From Nicotiana tabacum (taxonomy: Eukaryota; Streptophyta; Magnoliopsida; Solanales; Solanaceae): a stretch of DNA of 64,000 nucleotides. The translations under genes were made by a program, and so were the position numbers. Below are positions 10,175 through 21,946 of this stretch, in pieces. Position 1 is the first letter of the stretch. Each line of letters starts with the position of its first letter. A model generated the notes under the pieces. That model ran no database searches. It saw only the letters and a list, made by a program, of their open reading frames with translations, and was not told the origin of the DNA. The DNA lies in assembly GCF_000715075.1 (NCBI RefSeq), contig NC_134082.1:100480399-100544398 (forward strand). The letters run 5' to 3'.

Positions 10175-10425
10175 CTGTAATAACCGCACCTGCGGTTGGG
10201 TCCCGCAGGTGCGTAGCGCAGAAGCGGCATCGCCATCGCCGTCGCCATCGCAGAAGCGAAAAAGGGAGAAGCCAGCATGGATCGCAGAAGCAGCCCCGCA
10301 TCTACATAAGGTTAACTGCAGGTGCGGAAGCTGGGCTTTAAGTAGAATGTCGCAGATGCGCCCATGTCCTCGTAGAAGCGGGACTGCAGATGCGGTCCCA
10401 GAGCCACAGAAGCGGATTAACTGGG
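10175..10425. repeat. GC-rich word cluster in the solo LTR
   Basis: In an otherwise AT-rich LTR, the words CGCAGAAGCGG, CGCACCTGCGG, CGCAGGTGCG and CGCAGATGCG recur about a dozen times, in both orientations. Homologous clusters occur at 51505-51750 and 54525-54740 in related LTRs. Confidence 0.75.
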
Positions 10426-11299
10426 TAGAAACATATAAATACTTGCCTTCGCGAAATTTAGCTATTTTTCACCTCTTTTCAAGCGGGAAGAAGCTTGGGA
10501 AGCATTTTTCAAGAGGGATTTTCAGAGGATTTCATTGGGGTAAGGTCTTTTGTCGCTAAACTCGTTATTGGAAGGATTTTTATCAATCTAAGAATGAAAA
10601 ATAAGAAAAATCAGTGGTAAATTGGGGGGTTAGGGCTTGACTAATTAGAGACCTTTGAGTGATGATGTGAGGGACTATTTGAGGTCCGATTTTGGTATGA
10701 CTAAACTCGTGAGAGTGTGAGAATTCTGGAAATGTAAATTTTACCCAATTCCGAGATGTGGGCCCGAGGGGAGTTTTGGTCATTTTACCTAATTTTGCGT
10801 ATTAGCTTAAAATTTCTTTGTAGAATCCGTTACTTGAAGTGTTATTTACATTATGAAATTGAATTGAATAGATTTGGGCCATTTGGAGTCGAGTACTCGT
10901 GGCAAGAGCGTGGTTTCGGATTGATTTGAGCTGGTTCGAGGTAAGTGGCTTGCCTAACCTTGTGTGGGGGACAGACCTTCCCCTTAGGATTTGGTATATT
11001 TGATAATTGAAATGTCTTGTACATGAGGTGACGAGTGCGTACTTGTGCTAATTGTTGAAAATCCGGTTTTCTTTAGGTAATTTCAATTGTGCTCCTTCTT
11101 TTCCTGTTTTATACTACTTGCAACTTAAGTTTGTTGTTAGTTTAGAAAAAGCATGTTTAATTGACTTAATTGCTTATTTGATTAAACTGCCTTAATTGCA
11201 TTATGTGAAGTATGTAGGTTAGAATTACCTGTTCTATTTGGTATGAAATTGAGATTAATTGAGTATTCCTTGTGTTGTTGCTGTGTGTTTTACTTTGGG

Positions 11300-11585
11300 A
11301 CTACGAGACGATATCCCGGGAGATTCCCTTGCACGTATTTATGATTTGAACTGAGGTGCGGTATACCGAGATATCCCTAGCACGTATATTGAGGATACCA
11401 AGAGATCCTCGGGATACCAAGAGATCCTTAGCATATATTGAGAATGCCGAGAGATCCTAGGGATACCAAGAGATCCCTAGCATATATTGAGGATACCGAG
11501 AGATCCTCGGGATACCAAGAGATCCCTGACATATATATATATTGAGGGTAATAAGAGATCCTTGGGATACTGAGAGATCCCCTGT
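11300..11585. repeat. Short tandem repeats in the solo LTR
   Basis: Imperfect units of about 36-40 bp carry GGGATACCAAGAGATCCCT and ATATTGAGGATACCGAGAG. At least six units are visible. Homologous but diverged arrays lie in the Tekay-type LTRs at 14200-14400 and 22030-22215. Confidence 0.8.
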
Positions 11586-12271
11586 TATCATCCTTGTTCA
11601 GAGTGGTATTTCCTTGTGATTGTCTTTATCTCTGTTCCAGTTATTGTATTCCTTATTGTCCTGTATTAAATTATTACTATCAGTTTTCAATTGTACTGCT
11701 TATCTTATTCTGTCATCTCTTATATTTATTTAATCTCAGTAGGGCCCTGACCTTCCTCGTCACTACCCGACCGAGGTTAGGCTTGGCACTTACTGAGTAC
11801 CGTTGTGGTGTACTCATGCCCTTTCTGTGCATGTTTTTCATGTGCAGATCCAGGTACTTCGACTCAGTCCTATCACCCTTGAGGCGAGGAGACTGCTCTA
11901 GAGACTTCGGGGTATATCTGCCGCGTCCGTAGACCGAGGAGTCCCTTTTCACTCTATCTTGTAGTGATAGCCCTTCTATCTTTTCTGTTGATATAGACAT
12001 TCTGGAGTTAGAGCATTTTTATTATATTCGTAGCTTGTGATTCATGGGTTTCTGGGTTTTGGGAAAAAAACTGTATTAGTTTATGAGAGTTGGTACTATG
12101 TATGCCGAGTGGCACTTTCAAATGCTATTTTATTACACTATTTTTGTTTTAAATTATTTTCTTTTCTTCCGTAAATTTGGTTTATCTTCCGCATTTTAGG
12201 CTTACCTAGTCGTAGAGACTAGGTGCCGTCATAATGGTTCACGGAGGGCGAATCGGGGTCGTGACACAATG

Positions 12272-13545
12272 GGTGCGCTTTTTCCATATAAAAGCATTTT
12301 AAGACCCTTTTTGTATAGGCAGATTGATGGATAAAGATCCCATCTGCTACATGTTCAATTTGCAGACCAAGACAAAGTTTTGTCTTTCCAAGATCTTTCA
12401 TCTCAAATTTTTTCGTAAGATATTCAATTGCCTTTTGGAGCTCTTCTGGAGTTCCAACAAGATTTATGTCATCAACATAAACAACAAGTATGATAAATTC
12501 TGATATTATTTTTTTTATAAAAATACATGGACAAATAACATCATTTATGCAATCTTCTTTCAGTAAATATTCACTAAGACGATTATACCACATACACCCA
12601 GATTACTTTAAATGGTACAAAGACCTTTGTAATATGATCGAGTACATTTCTCGAGACTTTGAACTATATGCTTCAGGCATTTTAAATCTTTCAGGGATCT
12701 TTATAGAGATTTAATCAAATGAGTCATATAGGTTATGACTTGCATTTAAATGACATGACATCTTCAGGTGTCTGGACTACAGGTCCGATCCTCACAATCT
12801 TTTACAATATTGTGCACTATATTGTATCAAATATATCGTCGACGATCATTTGTATCAGTTCCTAAGCGACATAACTTGTTGAGATCTCATCACTTTCTTT
12901 ATTTTCAGGTACCTGAACTTCTTCTGGAGTATCATGAAATGTTATGTCGGGGGTTTTTTCTAGAGCTCATTTCCTCCTCATTATGATCATTTTGATCATT
13001 AGCTCCTATCATTTTTCAAGGATTGTTACCTTTGGAACCGATTGGTCTACCACGCTTCATGCGTACAGTAAACTCTATCCTTCAGGAACTTTAATTTTAA
13101 TAAGAGCATTTGTAGCTGAAATATGATATTTAATTTTGGATCAGCAAATGCTTCTGGCATTTGACTTGAATTATCTTCTTAGTGAGGATCATATTAATGA
13201 TAATTCGATTCATATAACATATTTTTAGCTGTTTATTCCATCCCCCAAATGTTAGGAAAACTAACATATATCCCCAATCTTTTTTAGGAAACATATCTTT
13301 GTGTATTGTGGTAGAGAAATTAATCTTATACCACATATACAAAGATAGTAAAAATATTTAGTTTCTGATCTTAAACCAATTGTGAGGGAATGACTTATCA
13401 TATATTGTTGGTCTGACGTATACAAGTGCTACTATATGCAATTTAGAAAATCTTAGACCAATACATGAAGCTTTGTTCTAATAAACAATGGTTTAGCTAT
13501 TAATAGGAGGTATTCAATGCTAAACCATCTTGGATATAATCCAGC
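12272..13545 (-). pseudogene. Copia reverse transcriptase and integrase C-terminal part
   Basis: The RT core is the 124-residue block at 12593-12219 with MWYNRLSEYLLKE and the catalytic LVVYVDDINLVG (YVDD). It also has the FEMKDLGKTKLCLGLQIE motif of plant copia RT. Only its last residues run into the solo LTR. Upstream, in broken frames, are IYIKIPE-like residues (about 12690) and SREMYSI-like residues (about 12655). The integrase tail with a DWGYML/LGIYV-like motif lies near 13265. Many stops interrupt it. It joins, across the Tekay-type insertion, to the integrase part at 24068-25061. Confidence 0.8.
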
Positions 13546-14064
13546 ATTATTGTCACAACCCGAGTTCTCCTCCGTGAACTGTCATGACGGCACCTAGTTT
13601 CTACGACTAGGTAAGCCTAATAATTTACGGAAAAAGAAATCTAAAAGTACAACTAGCCATTTAACAGGTAAATATAGATAAAGTGTTTAAAATGCCGCTC
13701 GGCATACACAATAATAATACTCTCGACCAACAACAACACTCCCAAAACCCGAAATCTCATGAATAAAAAACTAGAGAAAATATATAGCGTTCTAACTCTA
13801 GAAGTCTAAACAAAAGTAATTACAGAAGGTTTATAGCTAAAAGGGAGAATAGAGAGGGACTTCTCGGTCTGCGGACGTGGCAGATATACCTCGAAGTCTT
13901 TGTAATCGCCTCGCCTCACTGATAGTATGGTTGAGAAAAAGAACCTGGATCTGCACACGAAAAATATGTGAAGGAAAGGGCGTGGTACACCACAACGGTA
14001 CCCAGTAAGTGCCAACCCTAACCTCGATCGAGTAGTGACGAGATCAGGTCAGAGCCCCTACTGG

Positions 14065-14102
<38 letters not shown>

Positions 14103-14199
14103 CAAGAAAGAAAAATAATGTGAAATGAGATAGTATAATTAAATGCTAACAGTTAAAGGATGAATTCACGGAAAGAAATAACTCAATACACAGAGATAA

Positions 14200-14400
14200 C
14201 AACAGGGGATCTCCTAGGATATCGTCCCGTAGTCCCAAACGTAAATGTGCAGGGGGATCTCCCGGAATAGCGATATGTAGTCCCAAAGTAAATATCTAGT
14301 ACAGGGGGATCTCCCGGGATATCATCCATAGTCCCAATTATAAATGTGCAGGGGGATCTCGCAGAATACTGATCCGTAGTCCCAAAGTAAACACACAACA
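14200..14400. repeat. Tandem units in the 3' LTR
   Basis: Four imperfect copies of about 60 bp with AGGGGGATCTCCCGG and GTAGTCCCAAA. The same array is at 22030-22215 in the other LTR, with small deletions. Confidence 0.75.
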
Positions 14401-15259
14401 GTCTCAAGAAAGAATCCTACAATTCTATTCAAGTTTATATCAGGAAAAGCAGTAAATTTCTACTCTAAACATGCTACACAAAATCCAAATAAGCACTTAA
14501 AGCAGGTAAGACAGTTAATTCACATAAGCATGCTTTCCTAAGCTAAACAGGAGGTTTCACGTAGTAATATTGCTCAATTAAAGGAAAACATAGACATTTA
14601 CTTAATGAAAATGGGGTTTTTCAATAATTAGCACATGTACGCACTCGTCACCTCACGTACACAACATTCATATAACAACAGTACCAAAATCCTAAGGGGA
14701 GTTCCCCCCCACAAGGTTAGGCAAGCCACTTACCTCGAACCAACTCAAAATCAATCCTATATCACACTCTTGCCACGAGTATCCAATTCCAGGTGGCCCA
14801 AATCTAATCAAATTAATATCACAACGTAAATACAACTACAAACAACTAATTTAGGTAATGAATTCGAAGCTAAGGCAAGAAAATAAAAAAAAGCGCCCAA
14901 AAATCCTCCCGGGCCCACATCTCAGAATCGGGTAAAAGTTACAAATTATGAACACTCATTCACTCACGAGTCTAATCATACCAATTTCACTCAAATCTGA
15001 TACCAAAATCTCGACCAAAATACCAAAATTAAGTTTAAGAACTTTTCTTAATTTTTCATTATTTTCACCCCAAATCCGAAATTAGATGATGAATTCATGT
15101 TTAGATTAATGGGATATAATAAAAAAGGAGTTAGGAATCATTACCCACAAAATTCCTCCGAAAATCTGTCCAAATTTCGCCTCCTACCGAGCTCTCAATC
15201 CAATTTTTGAGTTATGAATTCAAACCCTCATTTTGAACTTTAAATTCTACCCAGATACG

Positions 15260-15590
15260 ACCTTAATCGTGATCGCGGAAATTCCCTCGCGATCGCGAAG
15301 AACAACTTCATTGGCCTCCAGATTTGTACTACGCGAAGGCGTAGCTCCCCATGCGGATGTGATGCCTACACTGCTCAGACTACGCGATCGCGGTTGACCT
15401 CACGCAATCGAGAAGAGAACCTCTCCGCTCCACTGCAGCCTCACTTCTTCTTCGCGAACACGGCTTAGCCCATGCATTCGCGATTCACCCCTTCTACCAC
15501 TACTATGCGTTCGCATACCGCTTCCGACGAACGCAATGAGCAAAACTCCGTCCGCCTCAGCTAACCCTACGCGATTGCGATGAAGGATTG
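15260..15590. repeat. GC-rich word cluster (CGCGATCGCG type) in the 3' LTR
   Basis: Words such as CGCGATCGCGAAG, ACGCGATCGCGG and GCGAACACGG recur here, and again at 23085-23420 in the sister LTR. The layout resembles the cluster in the solo LTR, but the vocabulary differs. Confidence 0.7.
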
Positions 15591-16261
15591 TCTGCAACAG
15601 AACTACCAGCAATTCTGCTAACTTCTTTAGTCCAAATATAATCCGTTTAGCATCCGAAACACACCCGAGGCCCTCGGGACCTCAACTAAACATACCAATC
15701 AATCCTGAAACACCATACTAAATTAGTCGAACCCTCAAATCATATCAAACAATGCGAATCACCCTCCAATCCAAGCCTAATGAAATTGAAATCTAAAGAA
15801 TTCTACAATCGATGCCGAAACCAACCAAACCATGTCCGATTGACCCTAAATTTTGCACATAAGTCACATTCAACACTATGGAACTATTCCAACTTTTGGA
15901 ATTGGATTCCGACCCTGATATCAAAATCTCACTATCAATTCGGAAACTTCAAAAATTCAACTTTCGGCATTTCAAGCCTAAATAAGCTACGGACCTCCAA
16001 AACAGAATCCGAACATGCCCCTAAACCCGAAGTCACCTAACGGAGCTAACAAAAATTCATTCCGAGGTCGTCTTCACATCGTTCCGACTACGGTCCAAAT
16101 TCTAAAGCTTAAACTCTCATTTGGGGACTAAGTATCCCAAAACACGCTGAAACTCAAAATGAATCTTCCCGGGAAATCACAATAGCAGAAATAAACACGG
16201 GGAAAGTAGTTAATAGGGGATCAAGGCATAAATTCACAAAACGACTGGCCGGGTTGTTAGA

Positions 16262-16274
16262 TCCTCCCCCTCTT
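16262..16274 (-). promoter_or_regulatory. Polypurine tract of the Tekay-type element
   Basis: On the minus strand AAGAGGGGGAGGA abuts the 3' LTR. It is the expected primer site for plus-strand DNA synthesis. Confidence 0.8.
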
Positions 16275-17790
16275 AAAACATTTGTTCGTCCTCGAATGAG
16301 CATAGAGACGTAACTAAAGTGGTGAAAAGATGAGGATAACGGTTGCGCATATCCTGATCGATCTCTCAAGTCGCCTCCTCGACCGGCTGACCCCGCCACT
16401 AAACCTTTACTGATGCAATACTCTTTAATCTCTGCTTTCGAACCTGCCTGTCCAATATAGCCACTGGCTCCTCAACGTAAGATAAATCCTTGTCCAGCTG
16501 GACTGAACTGAAATCCAACACGTGCGACGGATCATCGTGATACCTCCGGAGCATCGAAACAAGAAATACCGGATGAACTCATGCCAACCTGGGAGGTAAG
16601 GTAAGAACATAAGCAACCTCTCCAATACGTCGCAACACATCAAAGGGACCAATAAACCTGGGACTCAATTTCCCCTTCTTCCCAAATCTCATAACGCCCT
16701 TCATAGGCGAAACCCAAAGCAAGACCCACTCTCCAACCATATAGGAAAGATCACAAACCTTCCGGTCCACATAACTCTTCTGTCTAGATAGGGCTGTCCG
16801 AAGTCTATCCTGAATCACCTTAACTTTCTCCAAGGCGTCATGAACCAAGTTTGTGCCTAATAATCTGGCCTCGCCCGACTCGAACGTACCCATCGGGGAC
16901 CTACACCGCCTACCATACAGAGCTTTATACGGTGCCAACTGTTATTGTAGGCAAATTCCACCAGTGGCAAAAACTGATCCCAAGAACTTCCAAACTCCAT
17001 CACACACGCACAGAGCATATCCTTAAGAATCTGAATAGTGCGCTCAGATTGTCCATCTGTCTGGGGTGAAATGTTGTGCTCAACTCCACTCGATGCCCAA
17101 CTCATGATGTACGACCTTCCAGAACAGTGATGTGAACTGAGTATCTCTATCTGAAATGATGAAAAACTGGAATACCATGCAAACGAATAATCTCCCGAAT
17201 ATAAATCTCTACCAACCGTTCCAAAGAGTAGATGGTGCACACAGGAATGAAGTGCACAGACTTGGTCAGCCGATTCACAATTACCCAAATGGCATCGAAC
17301 TTCCTCAAAGTCCGTGGGAGTCCAACTACGAAGTCCATGGTGATCCGCTCCCACTTCCACTCCAGAATCTCTATCTGCTGAAACAAGCCACCCGGTCTCT
17401 GGTGCTCATACTTTACCTACTAACAATTGAGGCACTGAGCTACAAACCCAACTATATCTTTTTTCATACACCTCCACCAATAGTGCTTCCTCAAATCCTG
17501 GTACATCTTCGCGGCACCTAGATGGATGGAATACCGCGAACTGTGGGCCTCCTCTAGAATCAACTCCCGAAGCCCATAAACATTAGGTACACATACCCGA
17601 CCCTGCATCATTAATACCCCGTCATCACCAATGGTCACATCTCTGGCATCACCATGCAAAACCTTGTCCTTGAGGACAAGCAAATGTGGGTCGTCATACT
17701 GACGCTCTCTGATATGATCAAACAAGGAAGACCGAGAAACCACATAAGCTAGGACCCGACTGGGCTCTGAAATATCCAACCCTATAAGCT
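16275..17790 (-). pseudogene. Tekay-type integrase with chromodomain, broken
   Basis: The HHCC zinc-binding part is in 17779-17420 (EEAHSSRYSIHLG with the His pair, CLNC at the end). A stop follows. The catalytic core is split between frames: [10 protein letters not shown] with the first Asp (17386-17147) and, in another frame, a block with [13 protein letters not shown] residues. The C-terminal GPY/F part, with [15 protein letters not shown] and SPRFIGPFDVL, is 16938-16579. Past it, VEEPVAILDRQVRK begins a chromodomain ending near 16320, with at least two stops (one where Trp is expected). In live relatives the chromodomain directs integration to heterochromatin. Confidence 0.85.
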
Positions 17791-17794
17791 GGCT

Positions 17795-19260
17795 AGCAAG
17801 GGCTTAAACATCCATCGCTATGGGCCTCTCTGCTGATAGTAGATAAGCTAAACTCTCCAAACTCTCTGCCCAGTGACTCAAAGCATCGGCCACCATAGTG
17901 GCCTTTCCCGGATGGTATAATTTAGTGATGTCATAATCCTTTAGCAGCTCTAACCACCTCCTCCAATGCAAATTAAGGTCCTTCTGCTTGAACAAATGCT
18001 GTAAACTTCAGTTATCAGTGTAGATCTCACAAGGAACACCGTACAAATAATGACTCCAGATCTTCAAGGCGTGGACAATAGCAGTTAACTTGAGATCATG
18101 GACAGGATAATTCTTCTCATGTACTTTTAGCTATCGGGACGTGTAGGCAACACCCTACCATCCTACATTAATACCGCCCCAAGGCCAATCCTCGAGGCAT
18201 CACAATAGACAGTATAGGACCCCGAACCTGTAGGCAATATCAATATTAGGGTTGTAGTTAAAGCTGTATTGAGCTTCTGAAATCTCTCCTCACACTCTTC
18301 CATCCACATGAACGGAGCACCCTTCTGGGTCAGCCTGGTCATAGGTGCTACAATAGATGAAAATTCCTCAACAAATCGACGGTAATAACCCGCCAAGCCA
18401 AGAAAACTATGAATCTCTGTATCTGAGGATGGTTTGGGCCAACTCTACACTGCTTCCACCTTCTTCGGATCCACCTTGATCCCTTCACTCGATGCCACAT
18501 GACCCAAGAATGTCATGGAAACCAACCAGAACTCACATTTCGAGAACTTCGCATATAATTTCTTTTCTCTCAAAGTCTGGAGCACTGTCCTCAAATGCTG
18601 CTCGTGATCTTCTCGACTCTGGGAGTATACCAGAATGTCATCAATAAAGACAATGACGAACGTGTCAAGATATGGTCGGAATACACTATGCATCAAATGC
18701 ATAAATGCTGCTGGGGGTCAGCCCAAATGACATAACAAGGAACTCGTAATGACCATACCGAGTCCTTAAAGCAGTCTTCGGGATATCTGGATCCCGAATC
18801 TTCAATTGATGATAACCTGAACGCAAGTCAATCTTAGAAAATACTCGAGCACCCTGTAACTGATTAAACAGGTCATCAATATGAGGCAAAAGATACCGGT
18901 TCTTCACTGTAACATTGTTCAACTGGCAATAATCGATGCACATATGCACAGAACCATTATTTTTCTTCACAAACAAGATAAGAGCACCCCAAGGTGATAC
19001 ACTAGGCCGAATAAAGCCCTTGTCAAGCAATTCCTGCAACTGTTCCTTCAACCTTTTCAAATCAGGAGGAGCCATACGATAAGAAGGAATAGAAATGGGC
19101 ACAGTGCCAGGCAAAAAATCAATGCCGAAATCAATATCTTTGTCGGGTGGCATACCCGAAAAATCAGCTGGAAACACATCAGGAAAATCCCTCACTACTA
19201 GGACTGAATCAACCGTAGGGGTATCAATACTAACATCTCTCACATAAGCTAGATACGTGT
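17795..19260 (-). pseudogene. Tekay-type reverse transcriptase / RNase H, broken
   Basis: The first half of the RT is the 185-residue block 19243-18686, with [16 protein letters not shown], the [16 protein letters not shown] motif and [12 protein letters not shown] with the first catalytic Asp. A frameshift near 18700 passes to 18702-18445, which has [10 protein letters not shown] (catalytic FIDD). A TAG follows. The connection and RNase H part is 18396-18163 (AGYYRRFVEEFS; YCDASRIGLGAVLM). After another stop the frame recovers near 17995 with the WLELLKDYD motif. About five lesions make it inactive. Confidence 0.88.
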
Positions 19261-19279
19261 CACACCACTTCTCAACAAT

Positions 19280-19945
19280 TCACTGAGCTTTAAGAAATAA
19301 GATAAATCTACTGGGAGTGTGATCTAAAGTACCCCTCCACTTTACTCGCGGTACACCTAGCATAGCCAACGTCACGGTTTTGGCATGACAATCAAGAATA
19401 GCATAATGGGGAGACAACCAGTCCAAGCCCAAAATAACATTAAAATCGACCATGCTGAGCAATAATAAATTGGCTCTGGTCTCAAAACCACTAAGAGCAA
19501 TCAAACACGACCGATAAACGCGATCCACAATAAGAGAATATCCCACAGGAGTAGAAACATAAACATGAGAACTCAAGGAATCCCGAGATACGCCCAAATG
19601 CAAGGTAAAATAAGAGGACACATAAGAATAAGTGGAGCCTGGAACGAATAGAACCAATACATCCCTATGACAAATCGAAACAATACATGTGATGACAGAA
19701 TCGGAGGCAACAGCCTCAGTGCGGGCAGGAAGGATATAGTATCTGGACTGACCTCCCCCTTTAGGATGACCCCTACCATCTCGACCTCCATCTCGGGCTA
19801 GCTGAGCAAGTGGGGTGGCAGCTGGTGCTGAAATCATAGCTTGAAGACCTGGTAGAGCATGTTGTGGCTGAGAAGGCTGTAGAAGTACACTCCTCCTAAG
19901 TCTAGGGAAATTCTCACCATATGGAGGGTGCCACCACACTCAAAA
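19280..19945 (-). pseudogene. Tekay-type gag C-terminal zinc knuckle and protease, broken
   Basis: The frame starts with a zinc-knuckle remnant (FECGG near 19940; the final Cys is displaced). A Gly-rich linker and a retropepsin-like domain follow. The flap motif VILGLDWLSPH and the domain length are normal. The active-site triad reads FVPGSTYSYVSS where the family has Asp before Pro-Gly-Ser, so the catalytic Asp is now Val (codon GTT). That loss alone would abolish cleavage. The frame ends with a stop at 19280 before the RT. Confidence 0.8.
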
Positions 19946-19949
19946 CAAG

Positions 19950-21175
19950 CTCTGGGAGGGCGTGGTGACTATGACGGGCTCGGGCCAGGTCTGCTGGATT
20001 GACCACTGAAAGCACCCCGTGTAGGAGGCACACTAGATACTGGAGGTGCATAATAAGGCTCCTGAGGTCTAGGAGGAACTAGAATACTACTGGCTACTGG
20101 AAGAGCTGAATGAACGGGGCAACTTATATAACCCCTACCATGACGAACTGTAGTTGGAGCACAGGCATCAGATTAGTGGCCTGACTCTCGAGACCTCTTA
20201 GCCTCTCTCTCCTCTCTATCCCGAGCAAGCATGTCCTCCACTCTCCTAGCAATACTCACCACCTACTGATAAGTAACATCCATCTCCAACTCCCGGGCCA
20301 TGCTAGACCTGATGCTGGGAATGAGTCCCTTAATAAACCGGCGAACTCTCTCACGAACTGTAGAAACCAAGGCCGGTGCATGTCTAGCCAAGTTGGTGAA
20401 ATGGACAGCATACTCCGAAACAGTCATAGTATCCTGGCGCAAATGCTCAAACTCTGCGTGCATGCGTCCCTGAGGCTCTGAGGAACAAACTCCCTTAAGA
20501 ACATATCTGAAAACTAGGTCCATGTAAGGGAAGCTGGCTCAGCTGGACTGTCCAACTCAAAAGTACGCCATCACTGATAGGCCGCTCCTCAAATATGGAA
20601 GGCAGTGAAAAAAACCCCACTCGATCCCGATATACCCATAGTATGGAGGATATGGTAGCACTCCTCCAGAAATCCCAGAGCATCATCTGATACTAGACCA
20701 CTGAAAGTAGGAGCATTGTACTTCTTGAACCTCTCAAGCCTCCGCTGCTCATCCTCTGAAGTTGATGCCCTATCCTTGGGCTAAACTAGGGCTACAAGTG
20801 GTACCGGTATAACCTCTGGGATCTGATCAACTTTGACCCATTGCTCTAAGGTGCGGGCGATGGGAGTCTATGCTCTTCCCCCGGCCTGGGATATGGCTGC
20901 AGCAAGGGAAATCAACCCTGCCTGAGCTATAGTAGTGTACATGCTCACGAACTGTGCAAGGGTCTCTTGAAGAGCTGGAATAGTAGTAGTAGTAGTAGGT
21001 GTATCAGGTGCCTAGGCTTCGGCTAGAGCTGCTGGTGGCTCCTCTGTGGTAGGTCGCACGGGTGCTCTGGCTACACCACATGCGCGTCCTCGGCCTTTAC
21101 CCCGACCCTGACCTCTAGCAGCTTTAGTAGGGGCATATGTGCCTGGTCATCTCCGGTAGCACGTGTCCTCACTAT
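19950..21175 (-). pseudogene. Tekay-type gag, broken
   Basis: The clearest part is 20523-20263, with the retrotransposon gag signature FEHLRQDTMTVSEYAVHFTNLAR and FIKGLIPSIR. Upstream (20760-20560) are FKKYNAPTFSGL-like and LEECYHIL-like residues in another frame, and near 21150 a Gly/Arg-rich N-terminus. Stops at about 20900 and 21000 and frameshifts near 20560 and 20520 break it. Gag forms the particle that packages the element's RNA. Confidence 0.75.
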
Positions 21176-21360
21176 CTGTGAGAGAATAGAAGACAGAGGT
21201 TTAGAATTTTGATATCAAAAATCTCGCACGACAAGGAAATCAAATGAAGTGGAATCTTCCTAAAAGTTACATAGCCTTTCGTAGATAAGTACAGACGTCT
21301 CTGTACCGATCCGCAAGACTCTAATAAACCGACTTGTGATTCATGACTCCTACAAACCTA

Positions 21361-21374
21361 GAGCTCTGATACCA
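21361..21374 (-). promoter_or_regulatory. Primer-binding site, initiator Met tRNA
   Basis: On the minus strand TGGTATCAGAGCTC lies 3 nt downstream of the 5' LTR end. It is complementary to the 3' end of plant initiator methionine tRNA. Confidence 0.92.
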
Positions 21375-21377
21375 ACT

Positions 21378-21885
21378 TGTCACGACCCGAGTTCTCCCTC
21401 CATGAACTGTCATGACGACACCTAGTCTCTACAACTAGGTAAGCCTAACAATTTACGACAAAAGGAATTTAAAAGTAGAACTAGCTATTTAATTGGTAAA
21501 TATAGATAAAGTGTTTAAAATGCCGCTCGGCATATACAATAATAACACTCTCGAAAAACAACAACACTCCCAAAATCTGGAATCTCATGAATCACAAACT
21601 AAAGAAAATACATAGCGTTCTAACTCCAGAAGTCTAAACAAAAGTATTACAGAAGGTCTGTATCTAAAAGGGAGAATAGAAAGGGACTTCTCGGTCTGCA
21701 GACGCGGCAGATATACCTCGAAGTTTCTGTAATCGTCTCACCTCACTGATAGTATGGTTTAGCAAAAGAACATGGATCTGCACACGAAAAACACGTGCAA
21801 GAAAGGGCGTGAGTATACCACAACGATACCTAGTAAGTGCCAAGCTTAACCTCGGTCAAGTAGTGATGAGATCAGGTCAGGGCCC

Positions 21886-21946
<61 letters not shown>

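Larger units (their letters stand above)
9596..12266 (+). mobile_element. Solo Tekay-type gypsy LTR, 2671 bp, in the copia RT
   Basis: It starts TGTGACGACCC and ends GGGTCGTGACA, between perfect 5-bp duplications CAATG (9591-9595 and 12267-12271). The ends and the late part match, in opposite orientation, the LTRs of the element at 13551-24062. These shared signs include the GTGCATG...CAGATCCAGGTAC region near 11840, and the CTTACCTAGTCGTAGAGACTAGGTGCC inverted word just before the end. There is no interior, so it arose by LTR-LTR recombination. ORFs at 10099-10559 are chance frames through the GC-rich word cluster. Confidence 0.92.
13551..16261 (-). repeat. 3' LTR of the Tekay-type element
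   Basis: It starts TGTCACAACCCGAG (left edge) and ends GGGTTGTTAGA at the polypurine tract. The last two bases are GA where the sister LTR has CA. It contains a (TA)n run (about 14067-14101), four ~60-bp AGGGGGATCTC units (14200-14400) and a cluster of CGCGATCGCG-like words (15260-15590). Confidence 0.9.

Noticed and set aside
15780..16040. ORF with a close counterpart at 23582-23851
   Set aside because: The pair is explained by the two LTRs of one element, not by a conserved protein.
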